A stretch of DNA of 64,000 nt, taken from the NCBI GenBank assembly GCA_028673005.1, contig CM054116.1, positions 27,071,840 through 27,135,839 of the forward strand. The letters are read 5' to 3'. The DNA comes from Tanypteryx hageni (lineage: Eukaryota; Arthropoda; Insecta; Odonata; Petaluridae). This document shows, in pieces, positions 1 to 13,400 of this stretch. Within the stretch, counting starts at the first letter, position 1; each line of letters starts with the position of its first letter. Position numbers and translations under genes: made by a program. Below the pieces are notes generated by a model. That model searched no databases. It worked only from the letters and a program-made list of their open reading frames with translations, and was not told where the DNA came from.

Positions 1-1335
1 GATATTTGTATTTGTGCATATTTTGAATTTTGGTGTAAGTTGCATTTATTGAAAAATAAACTTTGAAATGTATTTGATCTTTCTTATTTAGGTAAATATC
101 TTGTCTTAACTAATAAAAGCAATTTTGATTTGCAGCTGAAGTTAATTTTGAGAACTGACAGTACATATGTATTGTGAGAGAGAAATGCAAAGTTGACTCT
201 CTGGGCTAACAAGTTTTTATAATTACATAAAATTATTGGATAAAAATTTTTTAAAATCCTTTTAGTTCTATGGGGATTCTCCTGCGTCTCTTTTAAATTG
301 TTTTGTAATCCTGCTAAGGGAATCAAACTACTTATTTTTAGAAGAGTTAGACCAATTATTCTTATGTATTTTGAGTAGGTATTTGGATGTTCATTCTATG
401 CTTGTCAGTTTTTGAGACTGATTATTTTGTCAGGAATTATTGTTCTTTGAAGCAGCATTTCTCAACCTTTTTAATAGCATGATCCAACTAGGCTGCGAGT
501 TTACGTGGGACCCATATACTGATTTCTTCAAACGGTAGATAGTACATGTGTGTCCACAAAGGTGGCACACCACACTAGCATGAGTTATTTAACTATTTTA
601 TCACGAAGTAAATGGAAAATTTATCAAAATAAATTATTTTGAAATCTTTTTCCAACCCATCGCAAGTTCATTTGCATCCCACCGGTTGAGAAACCCTGCT
701 ATAAATGGTATCTTCTACATAAATTTTCTTGAATTGAGTTTAACTCCGCCATTCAAATTCTGCAGATGTTTACATAAACTTTTATAGAATACGTCCATCA
801 CAACACATATAGTTGAAAATATTAAGAAATCCATTTAGATAGTTAATTATTGGAACATTATCAGACTACTGAAAATTACAGTAAGTTGAACTTAAGCATT
901 GTACTTACTTTCATTTGATCCTGAAAAGAAACCATGAAATTTTAATGCTGTTACAGAGTTATAGCTAATTTATTTAATGATGGCATTAAAAGTTGCATTC
1001 TTTTCAGATATTATTTGTTTACAAAGGAAAAATGGCTATTTGTTGTATGATTTGAAATTTATGCTTGCTTATTAAGTTGTGGTGCTTATCTTGATATTTA
1101 AGGAGGGGCTAATTGGATGTACCATGCTTCCTGAAGGATGTGGTTTGATAAGGAAGTGGAACTCATTTGTTTCCTAGTCTTGTGACCTTATACTTCTTAA
1201 ATGTCTCAGTAAATGACATTCTTATTAGTTGTGAACTTTCAGTTGCTAAAATGGTTTATTTTAATGATCTTGGAAAAACTTTTAGTTGAATTATCAAGCA
1301 GGGAAAACATCCTAATTTGTAAAATTAAGTTCATA
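1..1335. other. 5' flank of the convertase gene
   Basis: This AT-rich sequence precedes the proposed start codon of the proprotein convertase. Apart from a short MITE at 453-698 I see no coding exon. No convincing TATA box or initiator can be assigned, and an untranslated first exon could lie here or further left of the window. Confidence 0.4.
453..698. mobile_element. hAT-like MITE, eroded
   Basis: The left end reads CAGCATTTCTCAACCTTTTT and the reverse complement of the right end reads CAGGGTTTCTCAACCGG, giving an imperfect terminal inverted repeat of about 16 bp. Ends of the form CAG..GTTCTCAACC are typical of hAT-derived MITEs. The flanking 8-mers do not match clearly, so the insertion is old. 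Related ends recur near 28.8, 54.9 and 62.1 kb. Confidence 0.55.
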
Positions 1336-1485
1336 ATGCTGTTTAGATTATTTTTATTCATATTAATTTTATGGGGTAGAAGGGTAAGCTCATGGTTGAC
1401 TGAACAGTTTGCTGTTAGGGTCAATGGAGAAGAAAATGCTGCCAAGGAACTTGCTGATCTATTTAAAATTCATTATCTTGGACAG
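1336..1485 (+). CDS. Convertase exon 1: signal peptide and start of propeptide
   Basis: ATG at 1336 opens a hydrophobic signal sequence (core [12 protein letters not shown]) with a plausible cleavage after VSS. It is followed by [12 protein letters not shown], which matches the start of convertase propeptides. Reading is open upstream to another ATG at 1213, but 1336 gives the canonical signal peptide. The donor is CAG|GTTTTT, phase 0. Residues 1-50. Confidence 0.8.
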
Positions 1486-4400
1486 GTTTTTTCTACCATT
1501 TTTTAAATCTTAATAATAATTTCTTCTATTTCAAATATAATATTATCTTCTTGTGCATCATTAATGTGTGTCAAATATATATCTATATATATACTTAATT
1601 ATATATATCTTAAACAAGGTATTTCCTGGCTTAGACTACTATTATTTCAAAATATCAGCTCTACAACCTGAAAGAAAGTGGATTTATTCAACATCTATGT
1701 TTCTGGATGCTCGAGTAATTATTGAAACTCATTTTTCTATGTATGTGTACTTGTGATGGTCTTGTTGAATGAGATGCTTTTATTTCAGGTCAAACATGTT
1801 TTACCTCAATCTGCACGCCTTAGAGTAATTAAAGATGAATTATCATTTTTTAGCAAGCAAGTTCATAATGAGCTTTTTGCATCAGGTGTAATGGAAGTAA
1901 ATTCACCATTTGTGGGTTTAAACTTTAACGATCCATATTTTCCTTATCAATGGTATTTTGTAAGTAACTCCTTAAGAATTTTTTATTTTTAGAAACATTG
2001 TCAGTTGCTAAAACTTTTTAGAACTTTTATATTTTCACGCATTTTAATTTTTTAATAGCATAGACAATGGATAAATGTATTTCCTGCATGGTCAAAAGGA
2101 TTTAATGGACAAGGAATTATTATAACTGTACTGGATGATGGACTTGACTATAGAAATCCAGATATAAGCTCAAATTATGTGAGTGGTTTATAAATAGATA
2201 CTATTTAATTTTGCACATAACAAACATATGATATTTAAATAAGCCATTTCCTAGATGTTGATATCTACTATTTTTCTTCAGCAAAGCTAGCCAAGAGAAT
2301 GAAATACAGGATAATTAAAAATGATCCTCTTCTAATTCTAAAAATTTATTACTAAAACACTAACAAAGATACAGTGAAAAGTAAGCTATACTTATAAAGA
2401 AAAACTCAAAAGTTTTTTCTTCAAGCAATTGAAGTTCAACATTACTATGTTTGTGGCTCTGCAGACAGTGAAGCTGTATTCTCTTTCCTGCTGCAGATTT
2501 TGTAGCATATCTTGCTGAACTTTCCCAACAGGCCCATGTATCATTTCCTTCAAATTATGCATAGTTGTTGGCATTGATGGAACATAAACTTCATTGCTAA
2601 CATAGCTCCAGAGGAAAAAGTAGAGAGAAGTTAGGTCAGGTGAACAAGCCACCCAAGGAATTTGATCTCCAAACCTTATCCAATGATCATTTATAGATGT
2701 TATAACCTCATGACGAAAGCTGCAACTGTCAATAGCTTGAACAAAGCTTATTGGGTTTTTCTTTGTAAGTATAGCTTGCTTTTCACTATCTTTGATAGTT
2801 ATTTAATTTTTTTAAACCAGGAAGATCATTTCAATCACCCTGTATCACTAAGCAATTTATTGCTCTAATTTTGACTCATATTCTTTTTCTCATTTATTCT
2901 TTTTCTATCACACATTATTTTTCTCCTATCCACGTTGATTTACGTCCCAAGTTAACTTTCTGTCAGTGTCATCAGTACTGAATATATGTGTAGGATGCAT
3001 TTATTTTTCCAAAATTGATGGGCTAAAAATGATGTGCCAAATTCAAGAGTATATAATACTTACCAAAATGAAAAGATAAAAAATTCAATGTATAAATTAA
3101 GAGAGATTTATTTTAATGTCATGAAAACCATTAAAATTACATATAATTCATCATAAGAATCCAAATTATATTTTAAATGACTTTGGATCGACTGCTACGA
3201 CAAGTGTCTATGCATGCATGGAGACTTTGTCAAAAATAGCCTATGGATGTGCCTCTTCTACCATCAGTCCACTTGGATGTAACCCACTTGAAAAAAAATT
3301 AGGGAACCATAGTTTTTGGCTTCTCCTCGTGCATATATCATGCGTACATCTTATGATAGAAACCTAAATTAAAGAAAGGAATTGGGTATGAGCAGGTCAG
3401 GCATGATTGGATATGCTGTACATAGGGGATCTCCAAAAGAAAGGACCCTAAAAATAGGATTTGTCATGTCCCCTCATCATCGTCATCAATTCAAGATACC
3501 TATATGTCAAATGTCCATCTTACAATAAAAAAGCTAAATTTTACTTTGATCTGGAAATAATAGTGCTGCATTAATTAATGCACAAAATGTACTTTTGGAG
3601 TATTATATGCAATATAGCGGTTACTTGAATATTCTGCCCATACCTTGTGTATTTATCTTAGCAGCAATTATGCATGTGAAAATGAATCTATTGCAATATG
3701 AGGAGAATAGTGATGTACATTGGTATGGCACACAGGGGCACAGCAACCTGTATATCTCTTTCTTTAGAACCAGAAATTCTTTACTTGCTCCTAATTCCAT
3801 AGGACTGCGGCTATATAATCATCTACCAAATGATATGAAGACTATTAATAACCTTTCAACATTTAAATAACTATTAAAAATTTCATCATAGTAAGATTTA
3901 TTATTCTTTACATGAATTCTTGAAGGAGTGAGAGTTATTGTTTTTATTTGGTTTTTCATTTACGGAACTTTTATATGCATGTACGCAAACTATTTTTTTA
4001 CTTTACGACCATTATTATACACCACCCTTTTGAACTTAGCGAATAATTGGTTTCGTAAAACTGACGCGAAATGCAAATTCGCGATGTGCAAGTTCTATTT
4101 TCCCATAAGACGCAATGTAAAAATAGAAGTAAGGTTCCGAGCCAACCTAAAAAATTCACTTTTTGTCATAAATAATGCAGTTTAATAGAAAATGTTACAA
4201 CAAATGAAAATCTAGCATCATAAAGTGAAGAAATTCTTTTAATTATACTTTCAAAATGCGTAATAGCAAATGAAAACAGCATTACAAAGCGATGACACTT
4301 CTTTTGGCAATTGTACAGTTTTCCTCCAGAGCATTCTCAGATGCGATTTTCGATCTTTTTTCATTCCAAAGAAATACTTTAAATGGATTAACTACTGAAA

Positions 4401-7400
4401 TGGAATGTTGAGTACCTACGTGATGCGAGGATGTTTTCTTAGGTTCTGAAACAAACTTTTCCAAGTTGCAAAACAACACTAGCATTATAAAGTGGTAACA
4501 TTTATTTTATTATTTACGTTCGAAATGCATTACAGAAAATCAAAACCTAGTGTAAGAAAGTGATAAAATTTCTTTTAATTGTTCAAAATATGTCAAAAAT
4601 AAAAACGGATTAAAGTGGTAAAATTTATTTTAGTAATCGCGTTCAAAATACGCGACAGAAAATCTTACATTTACAAGATGATTGCAATTCTTAGATTTAC
4701 ATTAAACATCCGTAATAAAAAATGAAACCATAACAAAACAAAATACCATTTCCTTAAATTACGTTCAAAATATGTACAAATAGCAAATGAAAACCTTACA
4801 TTCCAGAATAATGGCGTTTTTTTAATTTTAAACTAAAGCTTCATTATTGAAATTAAAACAGCTACAAAATAATTAAGTTGAGAGTTATCACGTTTGTTTT
4901 ACTTCAATAACTGCTAACAATGAGCATTGTAAATATAAAAATATTAAGTCCTTTTCTAGGGCGCCTAAGTTTAAACTGAACTTCGAAACAAAAAAGTAGA
5001 GGGAGTTCACGCTTGTAATCGCAAACGCATGACGCGAAATGCAAATAATCGGCGCGAAACAGAAGTAACGGTCATAAAAAATTTTGTCGCGAAGTGCAAA
5101 TTCGCGAACCACAAGCCCGCGAAGTTCAGGAAGGTGGTGTAATATGAAATTTTATTCCTATGTATGTAATCTATATATGTTGTATATGGTAAATACTTTT
5201 TAATTTTGACTTATCCTATATCCCTGTGGATCTTTGACTAATATAGATGATAATGATTGTCTTCAGTGGCCTAACTAGTGTTCATTGAACATGTGTGCAA
5301 AAATGCGAGGTGGGCACCAAATGATTTTACATTTGAATTCACTATGAAGAACAAGCCTGTTTTTACCTAGGTTTTCTCCACAATCTTAAATCTGTCTTCA
5401 CTTATATCTTTTTATGTTTTGTATATTTTATATACTCCTCATTATAATACTTTTATTTTTAATATTCATGATATTGACAAAGGGTTAAATGTAAGAATGG
5501 ACCTTTTGGTCCAAATTTCGCCCGAATAAAGACGATTATCTATGTAGCTATTTCCCAAACCGTCCTCAAGTTCTCCATTCTTCTACCAAACTCCCGTAAC
5601 CTATCGCCCAATCCTTCACTCTTTATATATTTTACAAGCTCGGTTTGTTTGTTAAAACGTTCAGAAAATACCTCAGATTTTTATACCGTTTCCATTATAA
5701 TAGTATTGAATTTAGTTCTTTATTACGATTTTTAATCTTTATGAATAGCATTTCAGCTCTTTATGTATTCCTTCTCGTAAATAACGCAACGGATGTTATT
5801 TGCAGAAAATCATTTCCCTCTCCTTCCGTCTTTCTCTCCTTCTAGTATTAAAAGCCTTCAAAGTACGCTTAAACCCATAAGGATTAAAATAACAATAGGA
5901 TTCCGAGGTTTAACAATGCAATTGGTAGGCAAAGCAACATCCCGTTAAAATGACAATATCTCTCCAAAATATGTGAATTAAACATTTAACCAGTGGCGGC
6001 TCGTAGCTAAAATTAGTGGGGGTGCTGCTCCAGAAAATTTTTAGCCTTTGTTTTAAAATTGTGTAAAAGGAAAAAAACAGGTATAAAAAGAAAATTTATT
6101 CAGGAACTTGATAAAATCTTAACAAAAAAAACCAAACATTTTTTACTTACTTTAACTTAAATTGTTACAGTTCAAGCTTGATCTATTCATTTAAAAATGA
6201 AATCCATTCTTCTTGTTTTAATTTGCGCAAAAAGTTCAATAATTTTCTCCTTGATCTCTGGATGACAATTGAGGAAATTTTTCTCCATTGAAAGTACTGC
6301 AAGCACATTTAGTCTTTCTGAATTCATAGTGCTTCTTAATAAAGTTTTTATTCTTTTCAATGTTGAAAAGCAGCGCTCTGCCTCTGATGTAGTCATGGGA
6401 ATTGTCAAGAGGATTTTTATCAGTTTCGTAATTTCACTAAAAACATCATCTAGATTATTTTCCAAGATAAATTTCAGCAGCTCAATTAATTTGCAATATT
6501 CATGAATATCAGTCCTACAATAGAATACTTTTAGTTCAGTTTCAAGCTTTTCTTTGTCTATAATGGGATAAGCTTCAGTGGTCAGTACTATCTCTTTTGT
6601 GGGATGTTCATTCTTAAATCTAGTGAAGCATTTCTTGTTGAACAATTTAGCAGCTACTAAGTGTTTAGTGGAAGAATATCTGTCCATTATATCAACACAT
6701 ATATAGTCACACACTTCCTTAGCTTCTGCCATGAGTGTCTTTGAAGGATTCTCACAGTACTTTGAGTTTCTCAATTCTAAAATAGCAGTTTTGAAATTTG
6801 TTATATATTCATTAACTTCAAACACACTAATTTCTCGAGATTGCATTTGGTTGTAAATTATTTCAACATGAGGCATAATCTGATGAAAAAGCTCTAACCA
6901 AAACTTGAAATTATCATCATTCAGGTATTTTAAAATTCCTGTTGCTTCTGCAATGGTTTGATCTGCATTTGATGTTGACTGAATTTCAGTAAGGCAGTTT
7001 TTTAAAGGTTGCAAATTTTCATGAACTCTGTTTATGGTCCGTATGTTGAAATTCCACCTTGTAGAGGATGGACGTGGAATGCTGACGTCCATATGTTTCT
7101 TGAGAATGGACACACGTTGTGGTGATCTTGAGAAGAATGTTGGAATAGCCAGAATGTTAGAGAAAAATATTCTTGCGTTTCGTGTAATACTTGCTGCATT
7201 TCTCATTATTAAATTAAGTTGATGTGCATAACAGTGAATGAAATCTGAATTACTACAAACTGCTTTTATTTTTGCTTGAACTCCTGCTTTTTTGCCTTTC
7301 ATGACATTTGCACCATCAAATGTCTGAGCTATTAGTTTTTGTCCATTTCCTTGAAGGATTATGTCCAATTGTTCTAAAATACGTTTTGATATGCCATCTG

Positions 7401-10400
7401 CAGTTTGATTTTCTGGAATAAAGAATCCCCAAAAACGCTCAAATATTTCTTCATTCAATACGTACCGTAGAACAAGGACCATTTGAGTGTGTTCCGAAAC
7501 ATCTGTTGTGTCATCGGCCATGACAGCTACAAAGGAAGCTTTTCTAATTTCCGTCCTTATCTCCTCATGGTATATTTGTAGCAGGCAGTCAAGTATCTCA
7601 TTCTGAATGGTCTTAGAAACACCTTTGAAGACTGCACTGGTTTCTAAGTGATTCTTCAAATCTGAATCTAATTTAGATGCAAAATTTACTAATCCTCTAA
7701 ATACCCCTGGATTTACTGAATCGTCTTTTTCATCATGTCCACGCAAGGGAGTTTCAAAGTTTCCACAAAAGTAAATGCAGTCTATTATTTTGGACAAAAT
7801 TTCACGGTTCTTTTTAACTTTTATATTATGCTCATTGATTGAAAGACTGTATGCCTCACTAAGTTTCTCCTTAATACTTACGGTTCCTAAAAGTGACAGT
7901 GAAACAACATTATCAACGTGCTTCTTTGACTTCTCATGCTTTTCAGTTTTTTCTTTCATTTTGTTTATATTTCTAAAACCATCTTTTGTCCACGGTACAT
8001 CACCTCCAAACAGCAAACACGGGAAGCAAAACAGTGCATTTTTTACTTCACAGCCGCAAAGCCAACTTTCCCGTTGGTACCATTCAGAATTAAAGCTACG
8101 AATATATTTCTTGTTGTTGCTTTTGCCTGGCTGAGATATTAGAATATCAGGTGTTGAACGACCTCTTTTCTTAACTGTAACTTTCTCATGGAGAGATAGC
8201 TGTGAAAACTTAAGCTGTTGAAGTTCACTTACAGTCACAGAACTTATTTCTTGGGGATGCAAGGCCATGGTTAAAGTTTTCTGTTAAATAAAAGAAGCGA
8301 AAAAAAATGAATCAAATAGAATAGCTGGAAGCAGAATCATAATCTAATTCTACACTCTTCTACACTTTATCACATTCAAGAATATGGTACACGGTTTTTA
8401 AGCACAACACACGCTGAGTAAAAAAAAACTTCCTTCCACCATCACGCCAGAGCTGGCACTGCGAGAGCAACAGTGCTCTCTCTACCTGGCAGTCCCGCCT
8501 TCCTCCCCACCCCCCTCCTATGTGCGCATGCGCACAACAGTCAAACACCACGTCGCTGGCACTGTGAAGCGCACAGTTCCATACAAAGATTTTTGTATCT
8601 TTTTCATAAACTGGGGGATGGCTACTGAAGTACTGACATTAAGCTTAAGGAATATATATTGTACTACAAAAATAAAGAAAGAATTAAAGAAAAAAGGACT
8701 CATTATATTAAATGTTATCGATAATATCAAGTGGAAATAGGGGGTGCTGCAGTTCCGCAGTGCTATACACAAGCCGCCACTGCATTTAACTGAAGGATTT
8801 TGAGCTGTAGATGAAAAACGACGAACAGAATAAGAAACCTCGTAATTCTTTCTTTAAAATGGTCTAGATCTAAAAGTCGTTAGTCAATTTTTTCTAATAT
8901 TAATGTCAAAAAGGAGATAAGTCTGCACGTCAAAAAGTCGATTTTACATGTTATCTTATGGGGAATGCAAATCATCCCCTGGAGTTGAACCCTGGACATT
9001 TTAAGTAAATTTTCTCCCTATTCATTCTCTCCCTCGTTTTTTTCTCTCTTGTACTTTCCATTCTTCATCCCTCTCTCCCTCTTATTCCACCCTCACTTCT
9101 TCCCATTCTCTCTCTTCCTCCCTCCAATTCTCCTCCCTTTCTCCCACACACAATCCTCATTCTCCCCTCAAAAATGTAGCTATCTCTCAGAGTGATATAC
9201 GTAGATACAAGTCTTACATAAAAAAATATTATAAACATTACGCTAGACATCTTTAACTTGCCAAAATTATTTTATCTCTCTGGAACATACTACAATATGA
9301 ATTGTACATTTTTTAATTTTTAGTTTAGATAAAGTATTGTTTAAATTTATAAATTTTATTCGGAGTAAATTTAATGTATTCTCCCTTAAAATAGCTCCAA
9401 AAATGGACATTTATTTCTTATATTACCATGTCAACCTTAAATAAAAAAATTCTGATTAGCTCATTATATAAATTTCTGCCAAATTTCAATTTTCTATCTA
9501 CATCCTTGATCGAGTTATTCTGGTTTTAATAACATTACACTCAGACCAACGTACGGACAACATAGCCTTTTATTATTATTTTTGTGATTCTTTTAAACCT
9601 CTCTTTCTTTCTCAATTTCTCAAACTGTCCTCAAGTCCTCCATTCTTCTACCTAACTCCCGTAACCTGCCGCCCAATCCCTCACTCCATAAAATTTTCAC
9701 ATGCTCGGTTTGTTTATTAAAACGTCCAGCACCTTCCTCAGATTCATATCATTTCTATTTCATTCATATTGAATAATCATTATTGAATTATTTCTACAAT
9801 AAAGGGATTTTCGCTTTGGGTCATTCTAAGGCCAGTTCACTTCTAAAAATATGATACATAGTCGTGCTTGCAAACACATTAGGATGGTAGCACTGAAGGT
9901 GCAGCTCGTTTAATCAGCAATTTGGTCACTTTCTTAATAAGAAAAAAATCCCCTCTAGAAACAAACGTCAACTCCCTGCAGCCTCGTTTGGTCTCCTGCG
10001 GTCTTCTGTCAGTTGTGATGTTTTTCGCGTGATTAGTTTGTTGGTCGAGTTATTTTCTTTTTTTTTGAATCCTCATATTGTAATGAATCAAAAGCGTGAA
10101 AATATGTGCTAAGAGTGTTTTTGAAAATAAACAAAGAAAACTGTCACTTTCAGTTAAGCTTGAAGTAATTCGACGAAATGAAGATGGAGGACGGCAAGGT
10201 CATGTTTGCAAAGTCTTGAAATTAGCGGGATCGAGATCAAGATAAAATGCCGTATATTTTTATATGTTCATAAAAGGCACGCCTTTATATGTTGTAATTG
10301 TTTCTCTGATTTAAGAACAAAACTATACCTTATAATGGAAATTCATCGGCATTGAGAGTAGGTTGTATGGAATAAATCTATTTGTTTTTATGAAATTCTC

Positions 10401-13400
10401 TAGCTTAATGCGTTTTCAGTTAGCGCTCTGTTTTTCAGGAACCAATTAAGAGCACAAAGTGTAGGATTCCTGATTAGCTATGCTATATGTCATATGCTTA
10501 TATATATTCATTTAGCGTAGGTAATCTTTTCATGTTGTAACATTTAGAAAATCCTGGCTTTGCCAAATTTGTTCGGCGACAAAATTACTGTCTTCTTTGT
10601 ACCAGAGGTGAGTTATAATAATAAAAAATAGCATGTTTTCGCGCTTTTGGTCTCGGGAAGAAATTTTATTTGACGTAATATATTTTTTCGTCTGCGAGCT
10701 TATGGGTAGAGAACGAAACTCAAATTGCCTGTCCGGCGATTTCTCTCGGCGGGTCGAAGTTCAGATTATAAAACAATGTTTTAAAGATACTGGGTCGTCC
10801 ACCTGCGACGAAATAATTATGAAATTCCATCTCGTGTTGAGTGCAACTTTAAAATGACTTTTTCCCTTGATAAAATGTTCAGTCAACTATCAGTGAAATT
10901 TGCTGTTGTCAAAAGAGTGAGTAACAGACTTATGCATCTAATAAGGCCATTAGATTTAAAGAAAGTGAACGAATTGAAATCTAAGACAATAATATGAACG
11001 TAAGGGAAATATTTTAGATTTGCTACAAGAAGAAGTACTTAACTGAAGAAAGTTTCACAGAAAATCAATGTTGCTGAAATGAATTTTTTGCAGTTGGAAT
11101 GAATTTTCTCTGCAGAAACATAAAGTGACGTTTTCCCCAACAAAATGATATCTTTGTGTCTATTTTTAACTATTCCAGTTATTGATAGCTCTGCTGAATG
11201 TTCTTTCAGCAAATTAAAGCTGACAATGAATTATGTGCAAAGAAATACCATCCTCAATTGAAATAATTTCTCTCAAGAGTGATGAAGTGAAAAATTATGA
11301 TTTCCATGAAATTGCAAGTTTAAGTCATCACTAAAAACTAGGCATTCACAGATCCAATGAAGATAGACTATAATATGTAAGTAATTTATCTTCATTTTAA
11401 TTGTAAACATTAATTTAAAACAAATTTATTGTAACTATGCACTTATTACTTTGTGGTCTGGCAGTAAAATTAATGCAAACTTTAGCAGCACATTCAGCTA
11501 CATATCTCTTAATATCAGGCATACTTTTTCTGAACAATAATTTGTGGGCCCCGAAAATATATTTGAGGGTCCTTAAAGGTATAAGAGCTGCCGTGGTTCT
11601 ATATATGGGTGCATTGACTTTCCTTTGAATTTTAGAGTAAAAACCAATCTGAGTCCTATACAGATAGTTATACAGTATTTGAAGTGGATATCCTCTTTCA
11701 CTCTAAAAGACAATGAAACAATGTCCATTGTCTGAAGAATTACTGCTCTGTTTTTGCTACCATTTCATAAACTTTGAAAAACTCTAATTGGGTATATTTC
11801 TTATAGTGCATTAAAGACAACATTTTGTGGATACTCGACCATAATTTTGGAATGGTTGTGGTGTATTAGCTGCCAACTCCAATTAGCAAACGAAACTGCT
11901 GGACCAAATATGTAACACTAATTTGTTGGAATGAAATGATCATAAGATTCTATGCAGACAAGCATAAGCTGTAAAGTTGGGAATAATTTTGAAACTGGAA
12001 AAAATTCTGCTAGGACCGGGAATTGAATCCAGGTCTTCCACTTGCTTGGCGGATATTCTGCCACTTAACTATCATAGCAGATTAATTTTCCCATTTCTGA
12101 ACATGGGTGTTTTTCTTAATTGGGTCCGGACTAGCCAAACTTGTGTCAATCAGCCCCAATGGATGTCCTCCAAGAGATATATCGAAGAAAATTCCTCCCT
12201 CTCAATTGGTGAGATTGCCAAACTAGAAATTGATGGAATGAAACGATCACAAGATCCTATGCAGACAGACATAAGCTGTATAGTAGGAAATAATTTGTTG
12301 AACTGCAAACTGAACCATGAAACTGGAATTTTCTGAAAAAATGGTTCAGCTTGGGAATTTGAAAAAATTATCCAAATTTCCTAGAAATTTTTTTGTACAC
12401 AGCTTGAGTAATTGTGAAAACGTTATGAACTCCCTCTATTCTGATTTCCATCACATAAGAAAAACTAAGAAAACCAAAATTAGTCTTTGTAACTGAATGG
12501 GGTTCTACTTTTAGGATGATAAAACACTTGCTAGAGCTAAAGCCATTTTGTGTTTATTATCAGTATCTATTAAGTGATTGGTTCAAAATTGAAAATAATA
12601 TGAAGATATTGGAACCCATGAACACAGCATGTGAAGCATTGAACTCTGAACAGCTAAAAACGGTTGATTTTTATTGTCTGGTTAAATGTAAACTTTAATA
12701 ATGGAATAATAGGAAACTATTCAGAATGGCATAAGCTGTAATTTTGGGAATAACTTTGAAACAAAAAATTCTGCTATGACGGGGAATTGAATTGAGTTAA
12801 TAAGTTTTAAAATGTATTTTCTTCATTCATCTGCAAAAAATGAACAGCTTAAGAAAGAAATGTCAAGGAAGGTTGGTCTTTTTCTTGCCTGTATGAATTT
12901 GGATGCACAATACCAAATTATACTCTATGCTAATAAAAATCTCAAAATGCAAGAGAACATTTATGAGAAACAAAATTTCAGCCATTTAATACAAACCGTA
13001 ATCAAAATGATGACTGAAATTTTTTTGTTGCTATGAAATTTTGGACGAAATGGAGTTATTGTTATTAGATAAAGAAAAATAAAAAAGTGAATTGCAACTG
13101 TAGGAAAAATGGTATTTTGGTATTAACGTGGCTCCACCTCCACAGCACCCCTTAGGGGCGAGATATAGAACTACAAGACACTGAAAGTGGCGAAATTTGG
13201 AATTACATGGGGCAGTACTCCATTGGAACTTGGCTGGGCCAGGGAAGGGAAATTTGAACATGAAGGAAAATTTTACTCTGCCCCACTGGGTTGGGCAAGT
13301 TAGCCGAAGTGTTTTTGGTGCCTCCTCATGTTCACTGTGTTCCCCCCTCGGGTTTCGAAGCATTCATCTTAATATATACCAGTCATACACATGAAATGCA

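Noticed and set aside
1213..1335. Upstream in-frame extension of convertase exon 1
   Set aside because: The ATG at 1336 gives a canonical signal peptide. The upstream 41 codons look like untranslated AT-rich sequence.
4197..4860. Possible CRISPR array
   Set aside because: Units are diverged tandem repeats without conserved repeats and unique spacers, in a eukaryotic transposon.
6187..8268. Domesticated host ZMYM1-like gene
   Set aside because: The frame lies between intact hAT ends with a perfect target duplication, so it is a transposon gene.
12018..12071. tRNA gene
   Set aside because: Only A- and B-box-like motifs are visible. No paired acceptor, D and anticodon stems could be confirmed.
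11977..12336. 119-codon + strand frame
   Set aside because: It reads through the reverse complement of a tRNA-like SINE head and has no protein-like motif.
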